Source: Chloroflexota bacterium
GTDB lineage: Bacteria > Chloroflexota > Anaerolineae > 4572-78
Direction of reading: 5' to 3'
NCBI GenBank assembly: GCA_024278015.1
Contig: JAJRUC010000398.1
Coordinates: 1 to 8,347, forward strand
DNA length: 8,347 nt
In this document: in pieces, positions 1 to 6,462 of the stretch
Layout of the letters: each line of letters starts with the position of its first letter
Numbering within the stretch: the stretch's first letter is position 1
The notes under the pieces: model-generated
What the model saw: the letters and a program-made list of their open reading frames with translations, nothing else
Databases searched by the model: none
Told to the model about the DNA's origin: nothing
Position numbers and translations under genes: made by a program

Positions 1-2
1 CC

Positions 3-785
3 ACCGATGACACCTGGCCCAACGCCGGTATCGGCAATATTTACCCCGACGGCAGCACCGGCAACTGCACCGTCTGCCACACCCGCCACAAATTCAGCAT
101 TGAAGAAGCCCGCAAACCCGAAGCCTGCGCTTCGTGTCACCTCGGCCCCGACCATCCTGATATTGAAATTTACAACAATACCAAACACGGGCAAATCTAC
201 GCCACCGAAGGAGACGAGTGGGAATGGGACAGCGCCCCCGATGCCTGGGAGCCGGGCGACTATCGCGCCCCCACCTGCGCCGTCTGCCACATGAGCGGTA
301 TCGGCGAATTGCAAACCACGCACAATGTCTCTGACCGGCTGTACTGGAACTTGTGGGCGCCGGAATCGAAGGTACGCAACTCCAACGACCCGATGAACGG
401 TCTCTTTGGCAATGGCAATGAGGGGCGAGAAAAGATGAAGCTCGTCTGCAACGCCTGCCACAGCAGCCTGCACACAGACGGCTTCTTCAAACAGGGCGAC
501 CGCGCGGTTCAGCTTTATAACGTGGAATATTACGCGCCCGCCAGGAAAATGCTGGATGACCTGAAAGGCAAAGGCTTGCTGAAAGATAATCCGTGGGATG
601 ATGAATTCCAGAAACTTTACTATTATCTGTGGCACCATGAAGGCCGCCGCGCCCGGCAAGGGGCGATGATGGGCGGCCCCGATTATGCTCACTGGCACGG
701 CTTCTTTGAACTTCAGCAAACGTTGTACAAAATGCAGTCCCTCTACGACTACCGGGTTGAAAACAACGCCATTGAAACGCCGTAG
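3..785 (+). CDS. HAO-family multihaem cytochrome c (C-terminal part)
   Basis: The gene enters from the left edge; 260 residues are visible, ending at TAG 783-785. Four CxxCH haem-c motifs are seen at visible residues 22-26 (CTVCH), 42-46 (CASCH), 92-96 (CAVCH) and 149-153 (CNACH). The stretch RHKFSIEEARKPEACASCH and the later HHEGRRARQGA and GPDYAHWHG segments are, from memory, typical of octahaem hydroxylamine oxidoreductases, so these would be haems 5-8 and the P460-type haem lies upstream of the window. Members oxidise hydroxylamine or hydrazine, or run in reverse on nitrite, outside the cytoplasm. Tyr228 in GPDY is a candidate for the tyrosine that cross-links to the catalytic haem in oxidative members; I cannot align it to be sure. 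No C-terminal membrane anchor is visible. The gene is convergent with the formate dehydrogenase cluster, so it is a separate transcription unit. Family assignment is firm; substrate and direction are not. Confidence 0.85.
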   Translation, partial: TDDTWPNAGIGNIYPDGSTGNCTVCHTRHKFSIEEARKPEACASCHLGPDHPDIEIYNNTKHGQIYATEGDEWEWDSAPDAWEPGDYRAPTCAVCHMSGIGELQTTHNVSDRLYWNLWAPESKVRNSNDPMNGLFGNGNEGREKMKLVCNACHSSLHTDGFFKQGDRAVQLYNVEYYAPARKMLDDLKGKGLLKDNPWDDEFQKLYYYLWHHEGRRARQGAMMGGPDYAHWHGFFELQQTLYKMQSLYDYRVENNAIETP

Positions 786-797
786 GGCATCATTTTA

Positions 798-839
798 CCC
801 CCAAAAAAAACCCGCCGAAATTGGCGGGGTTTTTGGGGG
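798..839. terminator. Bidirectional intrinsic terminator, copy 1
   Basis: A CCCGCC/GGCGGG stem with a short GAAATT loop is flanked by A8 on the left and T5 on the right, with C5 and G5 outside them. Read on plus it is a stem followed by TTTTT; read on minus it is followed by eight T. It lies 13 bases past the cytochrome stop between convergent genes, which fits termination in both directions. Confidence 0.85.
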
Positions 840-862
840 CGGAAAATTCCCTCTGAACAACC

Positions 863-890
863 GTAGGGGCGGTTCGCGAACCGCCCCTGC
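863..890. repeat. 28-nt palindrome, GGTT/AACC type
   Basis: The arms GTAGGGGC and GCCCCTGC enclose GGTT-CGCG-AACC. The central 24 bases (865-888) are a perfect palindrome. It shares its outer arms with the other 28-nt palindromes of this window, but its inner arm differs. Confidence 0.85.
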
Positions 891-907
891 AACATCGAGC
901 ATTTCTC

Positions 908-935
908 GTAGGGGCACGACGCATCGTGCCCCTAC
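908..935. repeat. 28-nt palindrome, ACGA/TCGT type
   Basis: A perfect 12-bp stem, GTAGGGGCACGA against TCGTGCCCCTAC, has a CGCA loop. It forms the right end of the first 190-bp repeat. Confidence 0.85.
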
Positions 936-989
936 CTTGATTATCGGGTTGAAAACAACGCCATTGAAACGCCGTAGGGCATCATTTTA

Positions 990-1031
990 CCCCCAAAAAA
1001 AACCCGCCGAAATTGGCGGGGTTTTTGGGGG
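990..1031. terminator. Bidirectional intrinsic terminator, copy 2
   Basis: This is an identical copy of the 798-839 hairpin, carried in the second 190-bp repeat. It is the first terminator that transcripts of the minus-strand formate dehydrogenase cluster would meet, about 100 bases past that gene's stop. Confidence 0.85.
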
Positions 1032-1054
1032 CGGAAAATTCCCTCTGAACAACC

Positions 1055-1082
1055 GCAGGGGCGGTTCGCGAACCGCCCCTGC
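1055..1082. repeat. 28-nt palindrome, GGTT/AACC type, second copy
   Basis: This is the copy of 863-890 in the second 190-bp repeat. A T-to-C change at 1056 makes its left end GCAGGGGC, which restores pairing with the right end GCCCCTGC. Confidence 0.85.
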
Positions 1083-1099
1083 AACATCGAGCATTTCTC

Positions 1100-1127
1100 G
1101 TAGGGGCACGACGCATCGTGCCCCTAC
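1100..1127. repeat. 28-nt palindrome, ACGA/TCGT type, second copy
   Basis: This is an identical copy of 908-935 with a 12-bp stem and CGCA loop. It lies only seven bases beyond the TGA of the formate dehydrogenase gene in that gene's reading direction. Confidence 0.85.
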
Positions 1128-1134
1128 CGTATCG

Positions 1135-4008
1135 TCAAGCCTTCGCCTTCTTGGTGCGTTTCATCTTCGGGTTTTCCAGCCGCACCGCATTGGCCTTGTA
1201 TTCCGGTATTTTGGCGATGGGGTCCAGCTTCTCATCCTGGGTCAGTATATTGGCCGGCGCTTCCTTCCAGTGGAAGGACAGGAAGACCACTCCCGGCGGA
1301 ACCCGCTCGCCGATACGGGCCTGGGTACGTACTTCGCCCCGGCGGCTGATGATTTTCACGGTGCCGCCATCCAGCAAATCAATGGCGGCGGCGTCTACGG
1401 GGTTCACTTCCACATAACCACGCGGCACGCGCCAATCCAGCCCTTCGCTGCGACGGGTCATGGTGCCGGTGTGATAGTGATACAGCACCCGGCCCGTGGT
1501 CAGGATAAGCGGATATTCCTCATCGGGCTGCTCGTAAGGCAGGGTCACTTTGATGGGGAAAAATTTGCCCAATCCCCGGCTGAATTTGCCTGCATGCAGA
1601 TATTGAGTGCCGGGATGCTCCGGCGTTGGGCAGGGCCATTGCAGGCCATCGCCCGCCAGCCGTTGATGGCTGATGCCGCCGTAAATGGGGGTCACTGCGG
1701 CCACTTCGGCCATAATTTCGGCGGTTGAGGCAAAGTTCCATTTAACGTGCCCGGCCCGGCCCATCTTCTCATCAAATTTTTGGGCGATGGCGGCCACAAT
1801 TTCCCAATCGGCTTTGGCCTGACCGGGCGGCGGAACCACCGGATACAGCATCTGCACCCGACGCTCGGTGTTGGTGAAGGTGCCGTCTTTTTCCAGCGAA
1901 GAGGCGGCGGGCAAAACCACGTGCGCCAACTGGCCGGTTTCGTTCAGGAAAATATCCTGGGAAATCATAAAATCAAGTAACCGGAATTCCTGCTCAACCA
2001 AATTGGTGTTCGGGTCAGACATAAGGGGGTTTTCGCCCATCACGTACATGGCCCGCACGTGGCCTTCGGCCATGCCGTGGCCCATTTCCACCACGGTCAA
2101 CCCGACTTTGGCGGGCAGGTCGGCCACGCCCCATTTTTCGGCCACGGCTTTGCGTTTGGCCTCGTCAAAAACTTTCTGGTAGCCGGGCAGCACGTTGGGC
2201 AGGCCGCCCAAATCGCACGCGCCCTGCACGTTGCTTTGGCCGCGCAAGGGGTTTACGCCCGTGGAGGGCTTGCCGATTTGCCCGGCCATCATCGAAAGAT
2301 TAGCCAGCATGTGAACCAGATCGGTGCCGTTGCTGCGCTGGGTAATGCCCATTGCGTACAAAATGGTGCTGTGGCCGCGCGGTTCGGCGGTGCCGTTGCC
2401 TTCGGCGTAAATGGATTTTCCACTTTGCCGTTGGCCCAGGGCGTACAGCCGGGCCGCTTCTTCAATTTTATCGGCGGGCACGCCCGTCGCCAGAGCCGCC
2501 ACTTCGGGCGTGGTTTCCATCACGCTTTGTTTGAAGGTTTCAAATTCCTCTGTCCGCGCTTCGATAAAGTCCATATCGGCCCAGCCTTCACGGATAATGA
2601 CATGGGCCATCGCCATGAAAATGTGCATATCGTGGCCCGGTTTGGGCCGCAAATGCAGAGTGGCGTGCCGGGTCATCGAAATGGCGCGCGGGTCAATCAC
2701 CACCAGGCTGGCCCCCTTCTTCACCGCCCGAATGACCTCGTAGCTGAGGACGGGGTGCGATTCTCCGGTGTTTGAGCCGGTAATCAAAATACAGTCCGCG
2801 TCTCGAACTTCCTGTTCCGAGTTGGTCATGGCCCCACTGCCGAAACTTGTCGCCAGACCGGCGACGGTGGTGCTGTGTCACAACCGGGCGCAGTGGTCAA
2901 CGTTGTTGGTGCCGACCCCCGCGCGCATGAATTTCTGGAAGAGGTAGTTTTCTTCGTTGGTGCAGCGGGCCGAGGTCAGGCCGACGACCGCATCCGGGCC
3001 GTGTTTCTGCACGATGCCGGCCAGTTTGGTGGCGGTAATGTCGATGGCCTGCTCCCACGAAACGGGGATGAAGTTGCCGAGTTTGGGTTTGCCCTTTAAC
3101 GCCGATGTTTTGGGCATTTCCCACGGTTCGTCGGTGAGGCCCAGTTCGTAGGCCAGGTCTTTGCGAATGAGCGGCTCGGTCAGCCGGTCCGGGCTGCTGT
3201 TAAAATCCCACCCGAAGCGGCCTTTGACGCACAAAAATTCGCCGTTGACTGCGCCGTCTGGTGTTCCCTGGGCGTAAATGATTTTGCCGTCTTTAAGGGC
3301 GTATTCCACGGTGCAGCCCACGCCGCAGTAGCCGCAAATGGTCTGCCGGCGTTCCATTTCCCATTCGCGCCCCTTGCCGATTTTTGAGCGGGGCAGCAGG
3401 GCGGCGGTGGGGCAAATTTGCACGCAGTTGCCGCAAAATACGCAGTCAGATTCGGCCAGCGGCACCTCGAAGGGAGTGGAGATGATGCTGGTAAAGCCGC
3501 GCCCGGAAAAGTCGATGGCGTTGGCTCCCACAATTTCATCGCACACGCGCACGCACTTGCCGCACATAATGCAGTACTGGTAATCTCGCACGTAAAAGGG
3601 ATTGTCGTCGTAATATTTGGGCCGCGACAGTTCAAAATCGAAGCTGGTTTCCTGAATATTGTAACGATAGGCGTTATCTTGCAGGTCGCAACTGCCGTTT
3701 TTATCGCAAATGACGCAGTTCAGGGGGTGGTCAGAGACAAACAGGTCCACAATATCGCGGCGCATAGCTTCGATGGCCCCGGTTTTGGTATCGATGACCA
3801 TGCCGTCCTGCACGGTCATGCCGCAACTGGTTTGCGGCCTGGGGGCGCCTTCTACCTGCACCAGACACATACGGCAGCTTCCGGAGGGGAAGAGGTCCTT
3901 GTGGTGGCACAGGTGAGGAATATCGATGCCGTTTTCCAGGGCCACATCCAGCACGTGGTCGCCGGGGTTGGCGTGGACGGTTTTTCCATCTATGGTCAGC
4001 TTTATCAT
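1135..4008 (-). CDS. fdhA: Formate dehydrogenase catalytic subunit, selenoprotein (UGA = Sec377)
   Basis: This Mo/W-bis-MGD subunit oxidises formate to CO2 in the cytoplasm; no Tat signal is seen. Read through TGA at 2880-2878 it gives 957 residues. Domains in order: [2Fe-2S] Cys34/45/48/62; His-Cys3 [4Fe-4S] His94, Cys98/101/107; two ferredoxin [4Fe-4S] sites Cys146/149/152/156 and Cys189/192/195/199; the cofactor-proximal [4Fe-4S] Cys225/228/232/260; then the molybdopterin domains. TGA falls in DHCARL-U-HSTTVAGL, exactly where E. coli FdhF has selenocysteine 140 (recalled), and the frame continues without a shift into AMTNS and a typical FDH body including RGQSNVQGACDLG. Start ATG 4008 has GGAGGT six bases upstream and overlaps the stop of the NuoF-like gene as ATGA. 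The C-terminus has a short lysine-rich tail (KMKRTKKAKA). A gene caller would report two genes, 2878-4008 and 1135-2829. A sequencing error is unlikely given the downstream SECIS-like hairpin. Confidence 0.93.
2834..2880 (-). promoter_or_regulatory. Bacterial SECIS-like hairpin with Sec UGA codon
   Basis: Immediately after TGA (2880-2878) the minus strand folds as GTCGCC-GGTCT-GGCGAC (2865-2849), a perfect 6-bp stem with a GGTCT loop. Eighteen bases separate the TGA from the GGTCT loop, the same spacing and loop sequence as I recall for the E. coli fdhF element read by SelB. CCAC (2870-2867) can pair with GTGG (2837-2834) as an outer stem. I do not see the unpaired U described in the E. coli upper stem. 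Confidence 0.87.
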
Positions 4009-5615
4009 GCCGTCACCTCCGCAGCAAGTTGAGCCTGGACATTGCCGTTGGCGCCGCCTTCCAGGGCGGCCATATATTCATCTTCAAAGTAGCGCAGGGT
4101 GGTCAGGACCGGGTTGGGGGCCGTTTGCCCCAGACCGCACAACGACCCCTGCCCGACGGTTATGCACAGCCGCCGCAGGTTGTCAATATCAGTCATCCGC
4201 CCGCGCCCTGCCAGTAATCGCTGCAAGATATTGAGCATTTTGCGCGTGCCCACCCGGCACGGCACACACTTGCCGCAGCTTTCGTCTTGCGTGAAAGACA
4301 GGAAATAGTGGGCCATATTCACCATCGAAACGGTGTCGTCCAGCACAACCATGCCGCCCGACCCCATAATGGCGCCGGTGGCCCTGAGTTCATCGTAATC
4401 AATGATGGTATCCATCAGATTGGCCGGGATACAGCCCCCCGAAGGGCCGCCCATTTGCACGGCTTTCAAATCGTGCCCATCGGCGCACCCGCCCCCAATG
4501 TCGTAAATCAGTTCGCGCAGGGGGGTGCCGATGGGCACTTCTACCAGGCCGGAACGCTGAATGGCGCCGGTTAAGGCGAAGGCTTTGGTGCCGCCGCTTT
4601 TGTCTGTGCCCAGGCCGGCGAACCAGTCCGGGCCGTTCAGAACGATACTGGAAATACTGGCCAGGGTTTCGACATTGTTGATGTTGCTGGGGTAGCCCCA
4701 CAGCCCGCTTTGGGCCGGATAGGGAGGCCGCATGGTGGGCATACCGCGTTTGCCTTCGATGGAGTGCATCAGGGCGGTTTCCTCTCCGCACACAAACGCG
4801 CCGGCCCCTTCCTTGATGGTCAGGTCAAAATCCAGACCGCTGCCGAGGATGTTTTTGCCCAGCGCGCCGTATTCTCTGGCCTGGTTGATGGCATGTCGCA
4901 AAATAGAAACGGCCAACGGATACTCGGCGCGGGCGTAAATATAGCCCCGGCTGGCTCCAATGGCATAGGCGGCAATAATCATACCTTCCAGCAATTTGTG
5001 CGGGTCGCCTTCAATGGTGGCCCGGTCCATAAACGCGCCGGGGTCGCCTTCGTCTGCGTTGCAGATAAGGTATTTGGGGAAGTTGGGGCTTTTGCGAATG
5101 AGATTCCATTTGATGCCGGTGGGGAAGCCGGCCCCGCCGCGCCCCCGCAATTTTGAATCCAGGACAGCCTGCACCACTTCTTCCGGCGACATTTTCAACG
5201 CTTTTTTCAACGCTTCGTAGCCGTCGTGCGCCAGATAATCTTCCAGCGAATAGGGGTCTATCAGACCGCATAATCTGGTTGTTACCTTGACTTGTTTGCC
5301 TAAAAAGGGATAATCGCTGCGGTCATTGCGGCGGCTGATGAGCCAATCAGACGAAACGCCCCGCCCGCCGGAACCGAAGTGCTGGTCCAGCAAGGGCCGC
5401 ACCCGTTCCGGCGTAACCGGCCCGTACAACGTCGATTGGCCGTCAATTTCCACATCCACCACCGGCTCCCGGTGGCTGGCCCCCAGCGAGCCGGTGCGTT
5501 TGATTTCTACCGGCAGTTGCCGGTGCCGGACGGCAGATTGCAGGGCCAGAAAGGTGGCTTCGGCGCCGGCGGCAATATCGCTGGTAGACATGCCAAGGCG
5601 AATAATGGCGCTCAT
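4005..5615 (-). CDS. nuoF: NuoF-like NADH/FMN subunit of formate dehydrogenase
   Basis: This 536-residue diaphorase subunit passes electrons between the Fe-S chain of FdhA and NAD(P)+. Residues 1-80 are a thioredoxin-like domain. The NADH/FMN-binding domain carries GRGGAGFPTG at 158-167, CNADEGDPGAF near 185, and GAGAFVCGEETAL near 270. The C-terminal [4Fe-4S] ligands are Cys447/450/453 (ESCGKCVPC) and Cys493. In HoxF/FdsB-type proteins the N-terminal domain normally binds [2Fe-2S]; here its cysteines are gone (GMSTSD, TGSLGASHREP), so it is probably structural only. Start ATG 5615 has GGAGGT six bases upstream and overlaps the NuoE stop as ATGA; its own stop overlaps the fdhA start in the same way, so the three subunits should be made in step. 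No extra ferredoxin domain follows the N3 cluster, unlike some bifurcating homologues. Confidence 0.93.
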   Translation of the reverse strand: MSAIIRLGMSTSDIAAGAEATFLALQSAVRHRQLPVEIKRTGSLGASHREPVVDVEIDGQSTLYGPVTPERVRPLLDQHFGSGGRGVSSDWLISRRNDRSDYPFLGKQVKVTTRLCGLIDPYSLEDYLAHDGYEALKKALKMSPEEVVQAVLDSKLRGRGGAGFPTGIKWNLIRKSPNFPKYLICNADEGDPGAFMDRATIEGDPHKLLEGMIIAAYAIGASRGYIYARAEYPLAVSILRHAINQAREYGALGKNILGSGLDFDLTIKEGAGAFVCGEETALMHSIEGKRGMPTMRPPYPAQSGLWGYPSNINNVETLASISSIVLNGPDWFAGLGTDKSGGTKAFALTGAIQRSGLVEVPIGTPLRELIYDIGGGCADGHDLKAVQMGGPSGGCIPANLMDTIIDYDELRATGAIMGSGGMVVLDDTVSMVNMAHYFLSFTQDESCGKCVPCRVGTRKMLNILQRLLAGRGRMTDIDNLRRLCITVGQGSLCGLGQTAPNPVLTTLRYFEDEYMAALEGGANGNVQAQLAAEVTA

Positions 5616-6157
5616 CGGCTCACCTCCCCGTTACCGTTGGCTTCGGCGCGCAGGTGTTCCAGCGCGTCCCATGCTTTTTCCGGGGTCATCCGGGCCGAGG
5701 TGCGGTCATTGACCACCATCACCGGGGCCAGACTGCACGCCCCCACGCAGGCCACGGTTTGCAGGGTGAACATTTTGTCCGGCGTGGTTTCGTCTTCATC
5801 AATGCCCAGCTTTTCTTTCAGATGCTCCAGAATTTCACCGGAATGGCCGACGTAGCAGGCGGTGCCTTTACACACCCGCACCTGATACCGTCCGGGGGCC
5901 GAAAACTGGAAGAGGTTGTAAAATGTGGCTACGCCGAATACCTGGCTCATGGGAAAACCCAGTTCGCGCGCGGTGGCCTCAAGCTGTTGCCGGGGCAGAT
6001 AGCCGTAATGGTGCTGAATTTCTTCCAGCACGGTTATCAACGCATCTTTCCGGCCACGAAATTTATCCAGAATCGCCATCAATTCTGCCGGAGGCGGCTC
6101 GTGCGGTTTACCTAAGTAAACCTGCTTTTTAAGCGGTTTTTTGGTTTTTAGTTCCAT
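5612..6157 (-). CDS. nuoE: NuoE-like [2Fe-2S] subunit of formate dehydrogenase
   Basis: This 181-residue protein is the 24-kDa thioredoxin-like subunit of NADH-linked dehydrogenases (NuoE/HoxE/FdsG). The [2Fe-2S] ligands are Cys96 and Cys101 (CKGTAC) plus Cys137 and Cys141 (CVGAC). The N-terminal helical part holds the usual VLEEIQHHYGYLP and FGVATFYNLF stretches. It sits beside the NuoF FMN site and is the first gene of the formate dehydrogenase transcription unit. ATG 6157 is chosen because AGGAGG lies six bases upstream; the longer frame to TTG 6205 has no ribosome site and adds only unrelated residues. The stop overlaps the start of the NuoF-like gene. All cluster ligands are present, in contrast to the degenerate N-terminal domain of its NuoF partner. 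Confidence 0.93.
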   Translation of the reverse strand: MELKTKKPLKKQVYLGKPHEPPPAELMAILDKFRGRKDALITVLEEIQHHYGYLPRQQLEATARELGFPMSQVFGVATFYNLFQFSAPGRYQVRVCKGTACYVGHSGEILEHLKEKLGIDEDETTPDKMFTLQTVACVGACSLAPVMVVNDRTSARMTPEKAWDALEHLRAEANGNGEVSR

Positions 6158-6163
6158 ACAATC

Positions 6164-6169
6164 CCTCCT
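6164..6169 (-). promoter_or_regulatory. Ribosome binding site of the NuoE-like gene
   Basis: AGGAGG on the minus strand, six bases before ATG 6157. It decides the start against TTG 6205. Confidence 0.88.
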
Positions 6170-6382
6170 GAAGTAGCGATTCGGGTTTTTGGTTGACATC
6201 TTCAAAGAAAGTGACGGTCAGAGTCCGCCAAGGTACAACCTGCAATGGTCAGCGTGAATATCCAGCCGATGGACGGCAGCATATACGGTTTGGCAAAACA
6301 CTGAACGATGATTTTGAAAGACCCCGCCTTAGCGTACCACATATCGGCCCGTACCCACAGTGTCAGGTATCACTTCCTTAAG

Positions 6383-6396
6383 ATGACAAATGTCAT
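6383..6396. promoter_or_regulatory. Inverted repeat, candidate operator
   Basis: ATGACA-AA-TGTCAT is a perfect 6+6 inverted repeat in the leader of the formate dehydrogenase unit, about 225 bases upstream of the NuoE start. Its symmetry and site suit a dimeric regulator; the half-site TGTCA recurs at 6361 and 6429. No regulator can be named from the sequence. Confidence 0.4.
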
Positions 6397-6462
6397 TCAC
6401 CGGCATAGCCGCCTGAAACCATACGGTCTGTCAGGCATATTTATCGTTGGAAGGGTTAGCTG

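Larger units (their letters stand above)
747..936. repeat. 190-bp direct repeat, copy 1
   Basis: This copy contains the last 12 codons and stop of the cytochrome gene, a terminator hairpin and two 28-nt palindromes. It matches 939-1128 at a constant offset of 192 bp with three mismatches (749, 752 and 864). The first two fall at third codon positions and are synonymous (GAC/GAT, TAC/TAT). Two bases, TT at 937-938, separate the copies. Confidence 0.95.
939..1128. repeat. 190-bp direct repeat, copy 2
   Basis: This is the second head-to-tail copy. It starts with a non-functional duplicate of the cytochrome's last codons (GATTATCGG...CCGTAG) and repeats the terminator and both palindromes. It ends six bases from the TGA of the formate dehydrogenase gene on the other strand, so the duplication fills nearly the whole convergent intergenic region. 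The rest of 786-1134 holds no gene. Confidence 0.95.
6158..6462 (-). promoter_or_regulatory. Leader/promoter region between the two diaphorase units
   Basis: These 305 bases separate the HoxF-HoxU-like gene from the NuoE gene and are the only place a promoter for the formate dehydrogenase unit could lie inside the window. I see no convincing -35/-10 or -24/-12 pair. It holds the inverted repeat at 6383-6396, a direct repeat TGTCAGGTAT (6361-6370) and TGTCAGGCAT (6429-6438), and an imperfect hairpin at 6412-6435 (CCTGA/TCAGG outer stem, ACC/GGT inner stem) without a T-tract. No believable gene lies here. Confidence 0.5.

Noticed and set aside
863..1127. Regularly spaced palindromes as a CRISPR array
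   Set aside because: Only four units, of two different types, repeating as a 192-bp block including gene tail and terminator; there are no unique spacers.
685..1728. 347-codon plus-strand open frame spanning the repeats
   Set aside because: It overlaps the cytochrome tail in another frame, reads twice through the 190-bp repeat, and then runs antisense to the well-supported formate dehydrogenase gene.
2059..2775. 238-codon plus-strand open frame
   Set aside because: It lies wholly antisense to the molybdopterin domain of fdhA; its composition is that of a GC-rich shadow frame.
2878..2880. TGA as a real stop, sequencing error or pseudogene mutation
   Set aside because: It falls precisely on the catalytic Sec position, no frame change follows, and a SECIS-like hairpin with the right loop and spacing is present.
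3418..4032. 204-codon plus-strand open frame
   Set aside because: Antisense to the Fe-S N-terminus of fdhA and the end of the NuoF-like gene; no ribosome site and no recognisable domain.
6158..6205. Longer NuoE start at TTG 6205
   Set aside because: No ribosome site, whereas ATG 6157 has AGGAGG at six bases; the extra 16 residues look like translated leader.
6202..6342. 46-codon minus-strand frame with a lipobox-like LTIAGC
   Set aside because: No ribosome site, very short, ends only 45 bases before the NuoE start, and no further support; the hydrophobic stretch can arise by chance.
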